A DNA stretch of 64,000 nt, taken from NCBI GenBank assembly GCA_963556195.1, contig OY744525.1, positions 61,217,272 to 61,281,271 of the forward strand, given 5' to 3'. Under the pieces are notes generated by a model. That model had not been told where the DNA came from. It was given only the letters and a program-made list of their open reading frames with translations, and did no database searches. Each line of letters starts with the position of its first letter. The first letter of the stretch is position 1. Origin of the DNA: Sepiola atlantica (taxonomy: Eukaryota > Mollusca > Cephalopoda > Sepiida > Sepiolidae). This document shows positions 42,652 through 54,610 of this stretch, one piece after another. Both the position numbers and the translations under genes were made by a program.

Positions 42652-43201
42652 CAGGCTGATTCATAAGTCACTTACCTATTTAAAATGATTACCATATGAA
42701 GCACAAACATACTATGAACTTTTGATAATTGTTATCTTACTCTCTAATTACTGCTATTTGTTATTTTAAATTTGTTCGTTTATATATTTGTTTCTATATA
42801 TATTTATTTTTATTTATTTAAATTTGTGTAAATCATCATATGTGCTTTTTTTTTTCAGGCAGTATGTCATTTACATTTGAAGAGCGAATTTTTATTGTTA
42901 TTCATATGGCCAAATTTGATGAATCTCCCACACTTGTTGAAAGGCAATGCTACAAAGAGTCGTAAATTCCTTGCAAAAAAGAATGGAGCTATGCATGCAG
43001 AACGAAGGTGGACATTTTGAAAATTTGCTGTAATTTTAAACTCCATATGCATGCAGAACGAAGGTGGAAATTTTGAAAATCTGCTGTACTTTTAAACTCC
43101 CATTAATGATTTTGTTGAATAAACTTTCTGTTTTGTATTACCGTATTTTTTAACTTTAGAATTTTAAAAATAAATAGCTAAGTGACTTATGACTCACCCT
43201 G
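42652..43201 (+). mobile_element. Tc1/mariner-type element, 550 bp, TA duplication
   Basis: Inverted ends 'cag(g)ctgattcataagtcact' and the inverse of 'agtgacttatgactcaccctg', each flanked by TA. An internal 60-bp block ('atatgcatgcagaacgaaggtgg') is directly duplicated at about 42992 and 43048. Confidence 0.82.
42864..42965 (+). pseudogene. Transposase N-terminus remnant
   Basis: The frame opens MSFTFEERIFIVIHM and ends after 33 codons. The FTFEERIFIVI pattern resembles the N-terminal helix-turn-helix segment of mariner-like transposases. The rest of the protein is deleted. The assignment rests on position and this short motif. Confidence 0.5.
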
Positions 43202-43618
43202 TATATATATATTTTTTTTCAGTGAGGATGTAAACAGTAGCAGACGTTTTCGGTCATCAGCAAAAACCTAAATTATTTTATCACCGGTTGTGATTTATTT
43301 GAACCCGTTTGCATTTGAAACAAAAACAGCATCGTACATAAGTCTTGCTAAAGCAAATTCTTGTATCGCCGGTTATGCATGCAAGAAACAATCAGAAAAA
43401 ATAGTTTCATGTCCAATCTAATGGAAAGCGGTAAAAAAATGAGCAGTAATGTCGATTTCTCTTTTGATAGTGATCAAAGCAGAGTAATCTGTTACAGCCT
43501 CCAGAGAAAAAAGTCTCCATTGTAACGGAATTCCCGACCAGAAAACTTTCTTTTGAAAGGAACTGAATCGTAATTCATTTAATTTGTTGCAAAGATGAAA
43601 AAAAAACAGTAAGTATAA

Positions 43619-44248
43619 AATAAACAAGCCGCGCATGCGTGGTCCCCCTCTGTATGTGACTCGATGTGGCGAGTGTAAAATGCACTAAATTTGGGCAATT
43701 TGGGGCATTTTTGACCCCTATGTACCCCCTGGGGGCGCGAACAAGAATTTTTCTGAGGTCAAGGATGCTCATTTTATATCCAGAACAATTGCCTCTACAT
43801 TTTGGGCAAGATTCAGAAAAATTGAATGGATGGATCAAACGTTATGGGAGGAAAAGGTCATTTTTTGCCATTTTGGGGGCTTTTGACCCCCTGGGGGCGC
43901 GAACCAGACTTTTTCCAAGGTCAACGATATTTATTTTCTATTAGAAACAATTGCCTCCATATTTTGGCCAAGTTTCAGAGAAATTGAATGGATGGATGAA
44001 AAGTTATGGGGCAGAAAATGTCATTTTTTGCCATTTCGGGGCCTTTTGACCCCCTGGGGGGCTAACCTGATTTTTTTTTCAAAAATCGGAGAATGTCACT
44101 TTCTAACCTGACCAAAGTTACAACTTCATGCAAAATTTCAGAGAAATTGAATGGATGGTTGCGGAGAAAAATCCGGACAGACGGACGGACGGACAGAAAT
44201 GCCTCAAAACATAGGTCTTCCGATTTTATAAATCGGGGGACCAAATAA
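43619..44248 (+). repeat. 620-bp interspersed repeat with terminal hairpin, copy 2
   Basis: Second copy of 4531-5153 with the same three internal 120-bp repeats, ACGG tract and CGATTTTATAAATCG end hairpin. Its independence from the mariner-type element around copy 1 shows that it moves by itself. Open frames inside are on both strands and not real. Confidence 0.75.
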
Positions 44249-44509
44249 AATTATCAAATTATATATTGTCTCATTATTTCTATTATCATCTCATTTCTCA
44301 CCTGGACATTCTTTCAATTCACCTGGTAGCCGTAACCTTACATTGCATTGTCTTAACATTAAACCTATCTAGCTTTTCTTACTGTTTTAAAGCATTCGGG
44401 GGGTCCACTTCTCTCGGTTATTAAAAGGTCCAATAGTGTTTCAAAATTATGAACCAAACGTGGTAAAAGATAGAGAGACGGTCTATTATGCAATGTCGGA
44501 TATGCCTGC

Positions 44510-44510
<1 letters not shown>

Positions 44511-44551
<41 letters not shown>
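44511..44551. repeat. (TA)n microsatellite
   Basis: Pure TA run. Confidence 0.95.
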
Positions 44552-44556
<5 letters not shown>

Positions 44557-44879
44557 CCAAGCAAGATAAACATCCACAAGATAGGAATCCAAAGAATTTC
44601 AACCGGGCTTATAAAAAGTGCTCAATATCAAATAGAGCTTTTATATATATGATTATTCTTATTGAAACAGACATGTACAAGATATGAAATGGGGAAGGAA
44701 AGAAAAGAAAAGGAAATTTAAAATTTGGAAATTTCATTCTTCCCAAATATGATCTGAGGCAAAGATCGGATTCTTACTCTGCCTGATGAGATCTTAGTTT
44801 ATAACAGCTGTTGATTGATGACATCGACATACTAGTGTCGCAGATTTTGTACATGTCTGTATAAATAAAAATAAAAATA

Positions 44880-44915
<36 letters not shown>
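44552..44915 (-). repeat. Interspersed repeat family of 2.77-3.04 kb, rearranged copy
   Basis: 44552-44645 matches 2945-3030 inverted. 44735-44882 matches 2800-2938 in direct orientation. A (TA)n tract (44883-44915) follows. The two halves are in opposite orientation, another fold-back-like rearrangement. Confidence 0.7.
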
Positions 44916-44918
<3 letters not shown>

Positions 44919-45414
44919 GTATTAGTTGCTATATTTATTTTGGAGAGTACTCAATATCGGTGATAGATCAGGCAAAATTTTAAAAATAGCACCAGCTTAT
45001 AATAATAATTCAAGGCACTCTGTAAACTGTTCTTACAATAGAAAATAGCGATAATCACACAAGAAGAAAACAAAAAAGATTCCTAAACAAACGATCAGAA
45101 CTTATATCTAAAGGTAGACATAAAAATAAATTCTTACTCAGCCACCTAAAAAAACAACAATTGCAAAGACTAAAATAAATAAATAAAATAACAGAGAATG
45201 AAAATAATCAGTAACTAAATAAAATACACAATAAATTCACAAAGATATGCAAATTAGTAAATAATTAGTTTCCGAAGGAGGAAGTTTCTAGGAAATATCA
45301 AATTCACAAGTGGTCCTCGGTCGCATGTATATTCCGCTCAGGCGAGATTCTTATAATGATGTTATTTTTTTATTTTTTGCATGGAGGTGTCGCTGTTCTC
45401 GCATATACAGTATC

Positions 45415-45485
45415 TGATATCCCCAAATGGTCACCCATGTGACCAGGCTCAACGTTGCTTAACTTCGGTAATCTGATGAGAACAA
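45415..45485 (-). pseudogene. 5S rRNA-like fragment
   Basis: Minus strand: 'tcatcagattaccgaagttaagcaacgttgagcctggtca.atgggtgacc' follows the central part of 5S rRNA more closely than the 24.5 kb copy. Truncated at both ends. Confidence 0.7.
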
Positions 45486-45836
45486 TTTTGTCAATATTAT
45501 TGTACGGTATAAACATTTACAATGAGAAGGCACATGTTTTACTAATTTAAATAATGACTTCAGTCATAGAGTGTTATTACTCTCCGCCAAGATAAAGATT
45601 GCTTCACACCATCTCGGTATATGATGTCCAAATTCTATCACATCTCACGTGTGATGTTTTTCTGTTCTAATGATATATAATGTCGCCCTTTGCAATCACT
45701 GCAACGCCCGCTTTCTTGACCTGCCCTCAAGCTTCTCCATCTTTTTTTTTAGGGGGGGGGGAGGGGGGCACCCAAACTTCTAAATTGCATGCACAGAGAT
45801 TTACAAAACAAACCATGCACATATATCAAACCTCTA

Positions 45837-45868
45837 TGTCTGTCTGTCTGTCTGTCTGTCTGTCTGCC
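45837..45868. repeat. (CTGT)n microsatellite
   Basis: About eight tetranucleotide units. Confidence 0.95.
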
Positions 45869-46432
45869 CCTCTGTTGTCTAAATTGTGAATAATTACAGG
45901 AAAGTTAATCCCAGGAACGGCTTCTTTTTTTTCTTTTTCTTTTTTTTACAAATAGATAATATGGTCAAGGTAAATGGGGGGAGGGCTTATTTTAAAGGAC
46001 ATAGCAATGCATTATTTAGGGGTTTATTTGTTGGTGGTTGGTGGTTGGGAGGGGGGGTTGTCCGTTACAAACGGGTTTTTGCAAGGGCTCATGGGAACGA
46101 TTGCTGATTTACATTAGCTTGTCTTCTTGTGCGCGTGTTTCGGCTTACGTCTCTTTTTTTTTCTTTTTTCTTCTCCTTCCACGACACAAGCGAGAGTATG
46201 GACGGGGGTTAAAGTTTGATGACCAGCTGGACGGACGGCATGCACGACCGGTCGATTCTAAATCACTGCATTGAATTGGTCTTCGCCGGTCGAACCTGCC
46301 AAGAAATCAGAAGACTTCTTTTGCAGATAGCCACCACAAATCATGGAATCCTGTCTTTTAGGCTAAGTGGATTTCTCTTGGACGCTCTTCCTTCCTTCAA
46401 TTGTTATTTTCCATTTAAGACCACAATTCATT

Positions 46433-46715
46433 CTCTCTCACTCTATCATTACCTCTCTCTTTCTTTATACCTACCTACTCCTCTCTCTATATATCATTAC
46501 CTACCTATCTCTCTATCATATATCTCCCATCTATCTATCTATATCATATATCTCCCATCTATCTATATATCTCTCTCTCTCTATCATATATCTCCCATCT
46601 ATCTATTTCTATCATCTATCTATCTATCTCTCTCTCTATCATATATCTCCCATCTCTCTATCTCTCTCTCTCTCATATATCTCCCATCTATCTCTCTCTC
46701 TCTATCATATATCTC

Positions 46716-46771
<56 letters not shown>

Positions 46772-46941
46772 TCCCATCTATCTATCTCTCTCTCTCTCAT
46801 ATATCTCCCATCTATCTATCTCTCTCTCTCTCATATATCTCCCATCTATCTCTCTCTCTATCATATATCTCCCATCTATCTCTATCTCTCTCTCTCTCTC
46901 ATATATCTCCCATCTATCTATCTTTCTCTCTCTCTCTCTAT

Positions 46942-46987
<46 letters not shown>
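46433..46987. repeat. (TCTC/TATC)n compound array then (TA)n
   Basis: A unit 'tctctctctctatcatatatctcccatctatc' repeats more than ten times with variable TC length. (TA)n follows at 46944-46987. The 250-codon open frames across it are artefacts of the repeat. Confidence 0.95.
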
Positions 46988-46991
<4 letters not shown>

Positions 46992-47170
46992 AAGAGAGAG
47001 AAGTCAAATGTAAAGACTTAGGTTACTACTCTCTATATATATCATTACCTACCTATCTCTCTCTCTCTATCATTATCTCTCTCATCTTTCTCTCTCTATA
47101 TCATTATCTTTCTCTCTATATATATATATGAGAAAGGGAGAGAGAGAAGTGAAATGTAAAGACTTAAGGA
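46988..47170. repeat. Short duplicated block with (TA)n and (TC)n
   Basis: 'tatatgagaaagagagagaagtcaaatgtaaagactta' recurs about 140 bp later at 47125-47165. Confidence 0.75.
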
Positions 47171-48400
47171 GTATACGAAAGAGCAAGCTTTTATCCCATC
47201 TTAAGATATAAGGGTAACAAATACTCGGAAATACTGCTGGTGTCAACTTAGCTGAATGTTTGAACCTTTACGTCAAACAGAAATATTGTATAGTCAATTG
47301 AAATAAACAAAATTATGCCATTATTTATATCAATTTCAGGAACTCAACATCAACAATATTTTTTATGTACAATCGTATCTAAGACGAACGGATTTTTTTA
47401 TTTATTAAAATCCCATATTTTATTTCTTCAGCACCGATTAATTAACATCACAATTTTAAGTGAAACAAAAAACACCAACATTATTATCCTATATATATGT
47501 ATGTATGTATATACCTATATGCATGTATATTTTTTTTATCTATTTGTTATTTTATAATAACTATGTACTTGAGGATAATGATGTTCGTTTTTTTGTTCTC
47601 GGAGAAAAGGTAAAGTATTGTGAATGCATATATGAACAAAAACATAAATCAGTCATGAAACAGCATACTGCTGCCTGACAACGTAAGGATAGGCCAATGT
47701 CTTATCTGTACCATACTTCTTCATATTGTGGCAAGTATTCCCGAAGTTGTGCCATAAAAACATTGATAACTCAACAACTATTTGATCAGGCGGAGATTTT
47801 GCATGGAGGTTACTATTATCAACGAGTATCAGATCCATACATCAAATTAGGAAAATATCTGAGGTTGAAATTCCATACAAAATTTAGACTATTACTGAAC
47901 TTTTCAATGTCAAGGTTATATAAAATGCGAGACTTCATTGGCCAAGTAAAAAGTATCTCAACCAGAGATCACCAAAAGTGTGACTTTCACCTTTTCCGTG
48001 ACCTTTGACATAGATATCCAAAATTTAATTCAGACATTTTGACCAAGTTTGGTGACGGTTGGTCAAGCGATGTGGATGCTAGACTATTAACAAACAAACA
48101 AACAAACAAATAAACTCGACCATCATCTCTTATCATTTGCCCTTCTTCCTACATATATAACATTCATGGCCCTCAGAGTTGCAATATTATATAGATATGC
48201 ATTTACTTATTATTTAAGCGAAGAGAATCCCCATGGAAATTCCACAGTTGCTTTCTTCATTGAAATTAATTTTTTTCAAAGATTCCAATACTATGAAATG
48301 TAAGAATTCTAGTTGATAGTTTCATTGTATAGTAATGTTGCTTGATTATTTTGCTGAGCACTGCTTTTTTTTTTTATTCGGATAATCTAGTCTCGTATAA
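47171..48400. other. Intergenic sequence, nothing recognised
   Basis: A frame at 47697-48008 (103 codons) has no known motif. 'aacaaacaaacaaacaaa' near 48095 is a short simple repeat. Confidence 0.35.
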
Positions 48401-48407
48401 AAATTTG

Positions 48408-48945
48408 TTGCTTCTGTATTATTAGGGACAGATGAAATTTCATCTTTAATTTAGAAGAGTCAGTTGAAAGGGGAGATAATTCAAACTGTATTTTTTGTTT
48501 TTTTGTTGTAACCATAACCTGTAAGGAAAATCCAGAGAATTAGTAAGAAAATAAATTTAAAAAAAGGTACTTATGCAGTTTACGAACCGGGTTAAAATAA
48601 TAACGTTATAATTTAGAAAGCCATTCTTAACAAGTGGAGATGGGGGTTGATTAACTATTCTGTTTATTAAATTGTTAGGTAAAAGTATAGAATAGTTAAT
48701 CAACCCCTCACCTCCCCATGGTAAGAATGGCTTTCTAAATTATAACGTTATTATTTCAGCCCGGTCTGTAAACTGCATAAGTACCCTTTTTTAATTTATT
48801 TTTGTTACTAATTCTCTGGATTTTCCTCATGGGATATGGTCACAACAACAACAAAAAAACAGTTTGAATTATCTCCCCTTTCAACTGACTCTTCTAAAAT
48901 AAAAAGTTCAAATTCCATCTGTCCCCAATAATACAGAAACACCAA
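48408..48945. repeat. Long inverted repeat, arms about 250 bp, loop about 35 bp
   Basis: 48408-48658 and 48690-48945 are inverted copies with few differences. Pairing runs through 'gagtcagttgaaaggggagataattcaaactg', 'aaaatccagagaattagt', 'gtacttatgcagttta' and 'ccattctta'. There are no TA tracts at the borders. If transcribed it would form a nearly continuous hairpin. Confidence 0.88.
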
Positions 48946-49464
48946 AAATGTTGTCAATGAACTTTTGTTTCTAAACAATTTTTGAATTATCATTATAATT
49001 TTTGCACAAAATTTTCAGTTTATAAAGATAAACTTAAATTACTTGTTCGATTTTTAATATTATTAGTTTAGTAATTTGTTGTGGGTTTTATTGTATTCTT
49101 GTTTGTTTTTTTGTTATTAAATTCAAGGATCCACTTCAGCAGAAAAGATTTCAACCGTATTTTTCAATAAAGATTATTCCACTTAATAAAAAAATGTTAA
49201 ATTCGTAGACATTTGATCTATTGATATTTTTACATTTTTTTTCTACAAATTCTTGTTAAGCTAAATCTTTTCTAATTAATTTAGCTTGAAAAAAATCTGT
49301 TGACGTCTGCTTTGTGTTTACATATACAAAAAAAGTTGTATTATTAATACTACAACTGCGTTGAGTTTCGATGAATTACATCCCTTTGATTTAGTAGATA
49401 CATAGTTGTAGCACTAGTGATTCTAACTACGGGAGAGGTAGCAGAATTATTATATTAATGTTAT

Positions 49465-50335
49465 GTATTATTTGGATTATTCCGACTATTATTCTCATCT
49501 TGGTTGTTATATTCACAGCGTTTTAGCCGATGTAACCTCCGCCTTTAGCAGGTACATCTTTTCAAACTTAGGAAACTTCTAGTCGAACTTGGGAATCTTT
49601 ATGTCAAACTCGGGGGCCTGTATGGAATTTTGAATTGAACTCCTTGTGTCCTCATGAAAAAGTGACAGTCTTCTCGAAGTCGAAGGTTCGATTCTTACTA
49701 CAGGCGATGATAACTAAGAATAATAAAAAAATTAATACTTCTTCCCGGTCATGACTGATGGATTAAATGAAAAGTTCAGTTTTAAATTTCGTACATGTTC
49801 CTAATTTTGTTGGCCTTTGGCTGATGATCAAAGTGTAGTATCTGTTCCGATGGATACTGCACCCCATAGACTGGTATTGTCTTGGCCTCCGGGGCTTGAT
49901 TTACGCCGGTCTATGGGATTGTCCTGTGCAGTTCTAGGAGGTCCACCCTCCCAGGCTTCGCCTCCCCTCTTTGGGGAGGAGTAAGTTTATTGCTTACTGT
50001 CTGAGGCGCCCCTACCGGGGAATGCCGACGGGGCTGCCCAGGCAATTTTTAAATGGCCAGAGTGCTCACCTCTCGAGCGCTGGCTTTTAACCCCACTTTC
50101 TCGACCCAATCTGTGGTCACATCTTACTTGTGGGAGTAAGATAAAACTGGCCTTGTGCCTAACTCCTGGGGAGGAGTAAATACCATGTTCCTGAGTTTGA
50201 ATCGAATATTCCCAAGGTCAAAAAGATACACTTGAAGAAGGCCAGAGGTTACATCAGCTGAAAGATTGTGAATATAACAACTAAGGCGAGAATGGTGGTC
50301 CGAATAATCCAAACAATAAAAATTATCAATCCTTA
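49465..50335. mobile_element. Fold-back terminal repeats with a U2-SINE between them
   Basis: 49470-49625 is inverted at 50190-50335 and belongs to the 24.85-25.37 kb family. Both hammerheads are dead: the left reads CTGCTAA and CTAAAAC, the right CTTGAAGA and GAAAG. Confidence 0.7.
49810..50183 (+). mobile_element. U2 snRNA-headed SINE, copy 2, with target duplication
   Basis: Starts TTGGCCTTTGGCTGATGATC, corresponding to U2 TTTTGGCTAAGATC, then CAAAGTGTAGTATCTGTTCC. The body has five perfect hairpins: 49864-49874/49906-49916, 49961-49967/49973-49979, 49981-49985/49993-49997, 50121-50127/50136-50142, 50162-50167/50172-50177. CATGTTCCTAATTTTG before and CATGTTCCTGAGTTTG after form a 16-bp target duplication. 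Confidence 0.85.
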
Positions 50336-50339
50336 TCTT

Positions 50340-50948
50340 AAAAATTCTGAAAAATAAATTTTATCATGTATATCCATTTTATTTTTTATTTTTTATTTAT
50401 TCATTCATTTTTTTTAAATATTTTTTTATTTTACTTTTTAAATTTAACTTTTTTAATGTTAATTGGTTTTATAAACGCATTTACTTTTGTTATGGATTTA
50501 CTTATGTTTTGATATTTTTTAGGGGGGGGGGGATTTATATTCATTCATTAAAGCACCTTTTTCTTTCTTTCTTCAAAAAAGACGAAAACAAAATTCTATT
50601 AAGTGACGAACGATGATTTGACAACTCTATTTGTATTCGTTTAGTTTATTTTCCTTATTCTTGATATTTCAGAGTATTTTTCTTTTCAAATTACATTTTC
50701 AAGTCAAACTGCCATCATTTTATTTTATTATTTTCGTTTCTTCTTTCTTAAATGTGTGATGGCTTTCATTAAACATGTGTCTATTATTTTTATTTTTCAT
50801 TTTTTTAGGCAGGGAGATTATTTATTTTATTTTCAATTTATTTGTTAAATTATTTTTATTTATTTACTTATTTATTTAGATTTAGTGACATGACAAGATA
50901 ACAAATGAATTTCTGGTACATCTCAAAATACCTTTCATTTTTTCCTCT

Positions 50949-50950
<2 letters not shown>
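50340..50950. other. T-rich intergenic sequence
   Basis: Poly-T and a poly-G run near 50522. No gene. Confidence 0.45.
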
Positions 50951-50955
<5 letters not shown>

Positions 50956-51006
<51 letters not shown>

Positions 51007-51030
51007 ATGTGTGTGTGTGTGTGTGTATAT
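50956..51030. repeat. (TA)n then (GT)n
   Basis: Compound microsatellite. Confidence 0.95.
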
Positions 51031-51514
51031 ATAACATTTTTTTTTTTAATTTCGTGTTCGGATGATTAGATTTTGAGAAAAAAAAAACGGGGGAAATAAA
51101 TTTCTTTCCTAAAAAAGCATGCATATATTTTATCTTGTGTAGATAAAAGCTATGTAAACATTTAAAGTTGCATATATGTCGGCACACACAGGATCTTATT
51201 GAATTTATTTTAAGCAAGAATTCTCACTCAGCCTCTTTTATATACTAGACGATCGATTGGGTCAACATCGATACATTATGCTTTAGTGTATATATTTTAA
51301 TTTAACGGAAGTCATCTACATTTCACAAATAAAATGTATATCTCTGGAGATGTCGGTTACGAAAAAATAAGCACATTGTTTTACCATTTAACATGCTGCT
51401 GCTACGACTACTACTACTACTACTACGACTATTACAGACATTTATTGTAGTTTTATATTTTAGTTGTACATATATTTATTTATTTATATATATATATATA
51501 TAGAGAGAGAGACT

Positions 51515-53800
51515 TATTATTGGGTCAACGCTGGTACATTGTACTGTAGTGCATACCTTTTCTACCAGAAGTTAAAGGAGATATGTTTGAATAAAAACCA
51601 TAAAATACATACAGCTGTGGGTGTCTGGTTTGGGGTAAATGGTTCTTCCTTGGTTGGTCGGGTTGCATTGTAGGTTGATCAGACTGAGAGACAAAACGAG
51701 AAAAGACGTGTCTAAGCATTTCTAATTCCTGCCTGGCTCTCCCTTGATAATGCATTGTGATCTGTGTGACCATTTATAAATATGGCATAAGGCCACCAAT
51801 TTGAGTGCATTCGGGTAGAATCGTGGCCGTCGTTATAGCAGGCCTAGCGACTGAGTCGAGATGTGGTGGTGGTGGTTGTTCTTAGACCCACGATCAATCA
51901 GGACCGGAAGTTAGCCGTGCAGTAATACGCATGCGTGCGTCTTTAATCAAGATTCATATACAGCATGGATTATTCATTCACTTGGAAATCATATTTAAAT
52001 TGTTCCTCCTATTGTGATGTTATTCACTACCAAGAACACGGCTACTCTCCTAAGGATTATTCATTCACTTGAAAATCATTGTTACCTTGTTCATTTTTTC
52101 AAACGTATTTCCCTTTTTAAGCGAAAGACAATTTAAAAAAATCTATCATGGCGTTCAAAGATAAGGCATTGCATTATATTACGACGGCCGTGATTAAAGT
52201 TGAAATTTCAAGTTTTAAAAAAATAAATTAGAATTTTATTTCGAGATAAAATATACAATTTTAGACTAATTAATAAGTTTCATTCAAATCACCCCCCTCC
52301 CCCAAAAAACATGACTGTTTTAATTTATAACAAATTTTTATTATATTGTATAAAAATTTCGTTTTGCAACAAAAAGAAAACACACACACACACATTTTAA
52401 TTTATTTCAATAAATGTTCTATTATTTTTAATTATTGATTTGGTGTTATTTTAATGAATTCGTAATCTTTCCTGTTTGATTTATTTTTAAGTTAAAATTT
52501 AAAAAAACAAACATTTATAACATTGTAATAAAATATAGTTTTATTATTTATATGTTCGTTTTATAACATTTTAAATTATAAAAAAATCACTGTCAATTTT
52601 ATAAACTATATTTTATTACAATCTTTTGGCCCAAATGTTTCTTTATTGAAAATAAACTTTATTGTTTTTCTGTCAGAAACTATATTTTATTAAATAAATA
52701 CATTTATTAAAATGTTTTAATCTGTTGGTCGTTATTAATACAGAATTCAGGGGATTTTTTTCGTAATATATGAGAACTATATTTTAAAAGATTTTTTTTA
52801 TCGTTAACATCTACGATGCTTTATTTTCATAAAAAAATACATTCATGCGCTTTTTTAGTACCCTGTGATATAACTTTAGTAAAGATGTTCTTTTGTTTAA
52901 AAAAATAAAGAAACATCATTTATTTTGGGGGGAATGAGAGTATCTCATATTATTCAGCTAAAACTAATTATAATGAAATGTTCATATAAAGAATAAAACT
53001 CTCTAAAAAAAGGGATTTGTATTCTTGTGTTTATAAACCAAGAGATATTCTCATACTTGTATTTCCATTCGATGTAGACCAGGTTGTCATAACAATCAAC
53101 TCAAACATTAAAAATAATCCGGAAAGAATTAACTTATTTAAAAATAAATATTAAATCAGACAAATTATTTTTCAAAGAAAAATCGTCATGTTTTAAAAAT
53201 TAAACAATTTATAGCAACACCATTTTATTATTAAGTATTGATTTAATGTTTGCTGTCTAGCCTACGCAAATTACACGAAATAATACATTTGCACTAAGGT
53301 TTCTAATAAAGTAATTGGATTAATTATATTTAGTGATCGTTAATTAATAAGCACTGAAATTTCATTAAAATTGGTTGATTTCCTGAATTTTGGCGAATTT
53401 TTAAGTAAAGGGAGGGGTCAAAATGCCAATAGTCTGACTGTTCAACAGATCTCGTTTGTTACTTTAAAGCATGACGTAATTTTCCAGTGAACAGACCTGC
53501 TATAACGACGGCCACGGTAGAATGGAACTCACTGCCAGTGCTGGCACTAGGAGCCGAGGTCCCTCTACTCTGACTTGAATCCCATATGTCTCCCTTCCAC
53601 AAGGAAATTACTCCTTGTAAACAAAAAAGCATTACTACTTAATCACCAAAAATCATAGATTTATTCAATAGTAATTAAATATTCAGCATATATGAATAAT
53701 AATCCAACTTTTTCTTTGTTTATGACTAAAAAAATATTTATCAGGACTAAATATTAAAATGGAAGAAATATTTAATTAACGAGATTTCGCAAACAATCAT
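51515..53800 (+). repeat. Left arm of a 5-kb inverted duplication, interrupted by a transposon
   Basis: 51540-51821 and 53517-53790 together form one sequence that is inverted at about 56190-56725. The interruption is the element at 51822-53516. The direct phrase 'attgggtcaac.....tacatt.t.ct.tagtg.ata' also occurs at about 51257 and 51517. Confidence 0.75.
51822..53516. mobile_element. Non-autonomous DNA transposon, 1.7 kb, 7-8 bp target duplication
   Basis: Inverted ends CGTGGCCGTCGTTATAGCAG (left) and the same on the opposite strand (right). GTAGAAT at 51815-51821 and 53517-53523 is the target duplication (GGTAGAAT if eight). The uninterrupted site is seen in the other arm near 56470-56480. 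An 8-bp duplication would suggest the hAT superfamily. No transposase was recognised. Confidence 0.85.
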
Positions 53801-54189
53801 TGGAGATGTCTGTTACAATAAACAATAAACACACCGTTTAACTGTTTCAAACGCTGCTGCTGCTTCTGCTTAATAATAATATTTAAATTATCCAATCAAA
53901 TGACCGATCAGACAGACAACTGTTTATAGGTTCAATTATTATTTAGATCATTTATTTTTGTCATCCTTTGACTCGACTCTTACACTTCTTCTGCAACTAT
54001 TACTACTCCCCTTATTCCCATCCTCCCACCACTTACCTTTCTCACTAACAATCATTTTGGTTAAAGTTTTTAGGCTTCAAGTTCTTGATATATTCACATA
54101 TTTAATAGATTCGTTTTTGTATACAAACGGTATATAGCATATATTTTTGTTTTGCAAGCAAATATATTTTGTAAATATATAAACAATAG

Positions 54190-54345
54190 TCTGTAAATGA
54201 TTCTACAGATAGGACGTTTAGAGATACTACAATTCCGGGTTAGAATGGACCTGGGAATAAGGGCAAATATAAGATGAATCCACACTCGAAATTGGGGCTT
54301 CTCAATCGCATGTACTTTAAGGTCATATCCAGACCACAATTTCTG
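54190..54345 (+). repeat. Interspersed repeat related to 36.5 kb family
   Basis: Shares 'agaatggacctgggaataa.gg' and 'aattggggct.ctcaatcgcatgta.tttaa' with 36540-36650. Confidence 0.6.
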
Positions 54346-54359
54346 GGAGTTATCTGTTA

Positions 54360-54468
54360 TGGCTAAATCATATTGACACACCCGTTCCTGTCAGACTACC
54401 AAAGTTAAACGACATTGAGCCTGGTCAATACTTAGATGGGTGACCATTTGAGAATACCAGCTGTTGTA
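54360..54468 (+). pseudogene. 5S rRNA-like sequence (SINE3-type remnant)
   Basis: 'tgtcagactaccaaagttaaacgacattgagcctggtcaatacttagatgggtgacc' and 'gaataccagctgttgta' follow 5S rRNA to its 3' end. It directly follows another interspersed repeat. Confidence 0.7.
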
Positions 54469-54610
54469 AGCAAACACTCTATCCAAGCATAGAAATAAAT
54501 TACTGGGAGTATAACACGTGACAAACTAGTGTCCTGTCACGTTGATGGTTCAGTATGTTATCCAGTCTGATTAATTGTTAATGTTGTTATTATTATTAAT
54601 ACTATTATTA

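Noticed and set aside
43228..43262. Hammerhead on the minus strand (CTGATGACCGAAAACGTC)
   Set aside because: The core boxes and a GUC are present, but only CC separates CTGATGA from GAAA, so no stem II can form.
46216..47131. Two open frames of more than 250 codons
   Set aside because: They translate a (TCTC/TATC)n and (TA)n array into SLSLIYLPS-type repeats. There is no protein signal outside the simple repeat.
49810..50183. U2 snRNA gene
   Set aside because: Only the first 35-40 bases resemble U2. The body is unrelated, and the target duplications show a retroposed copy.
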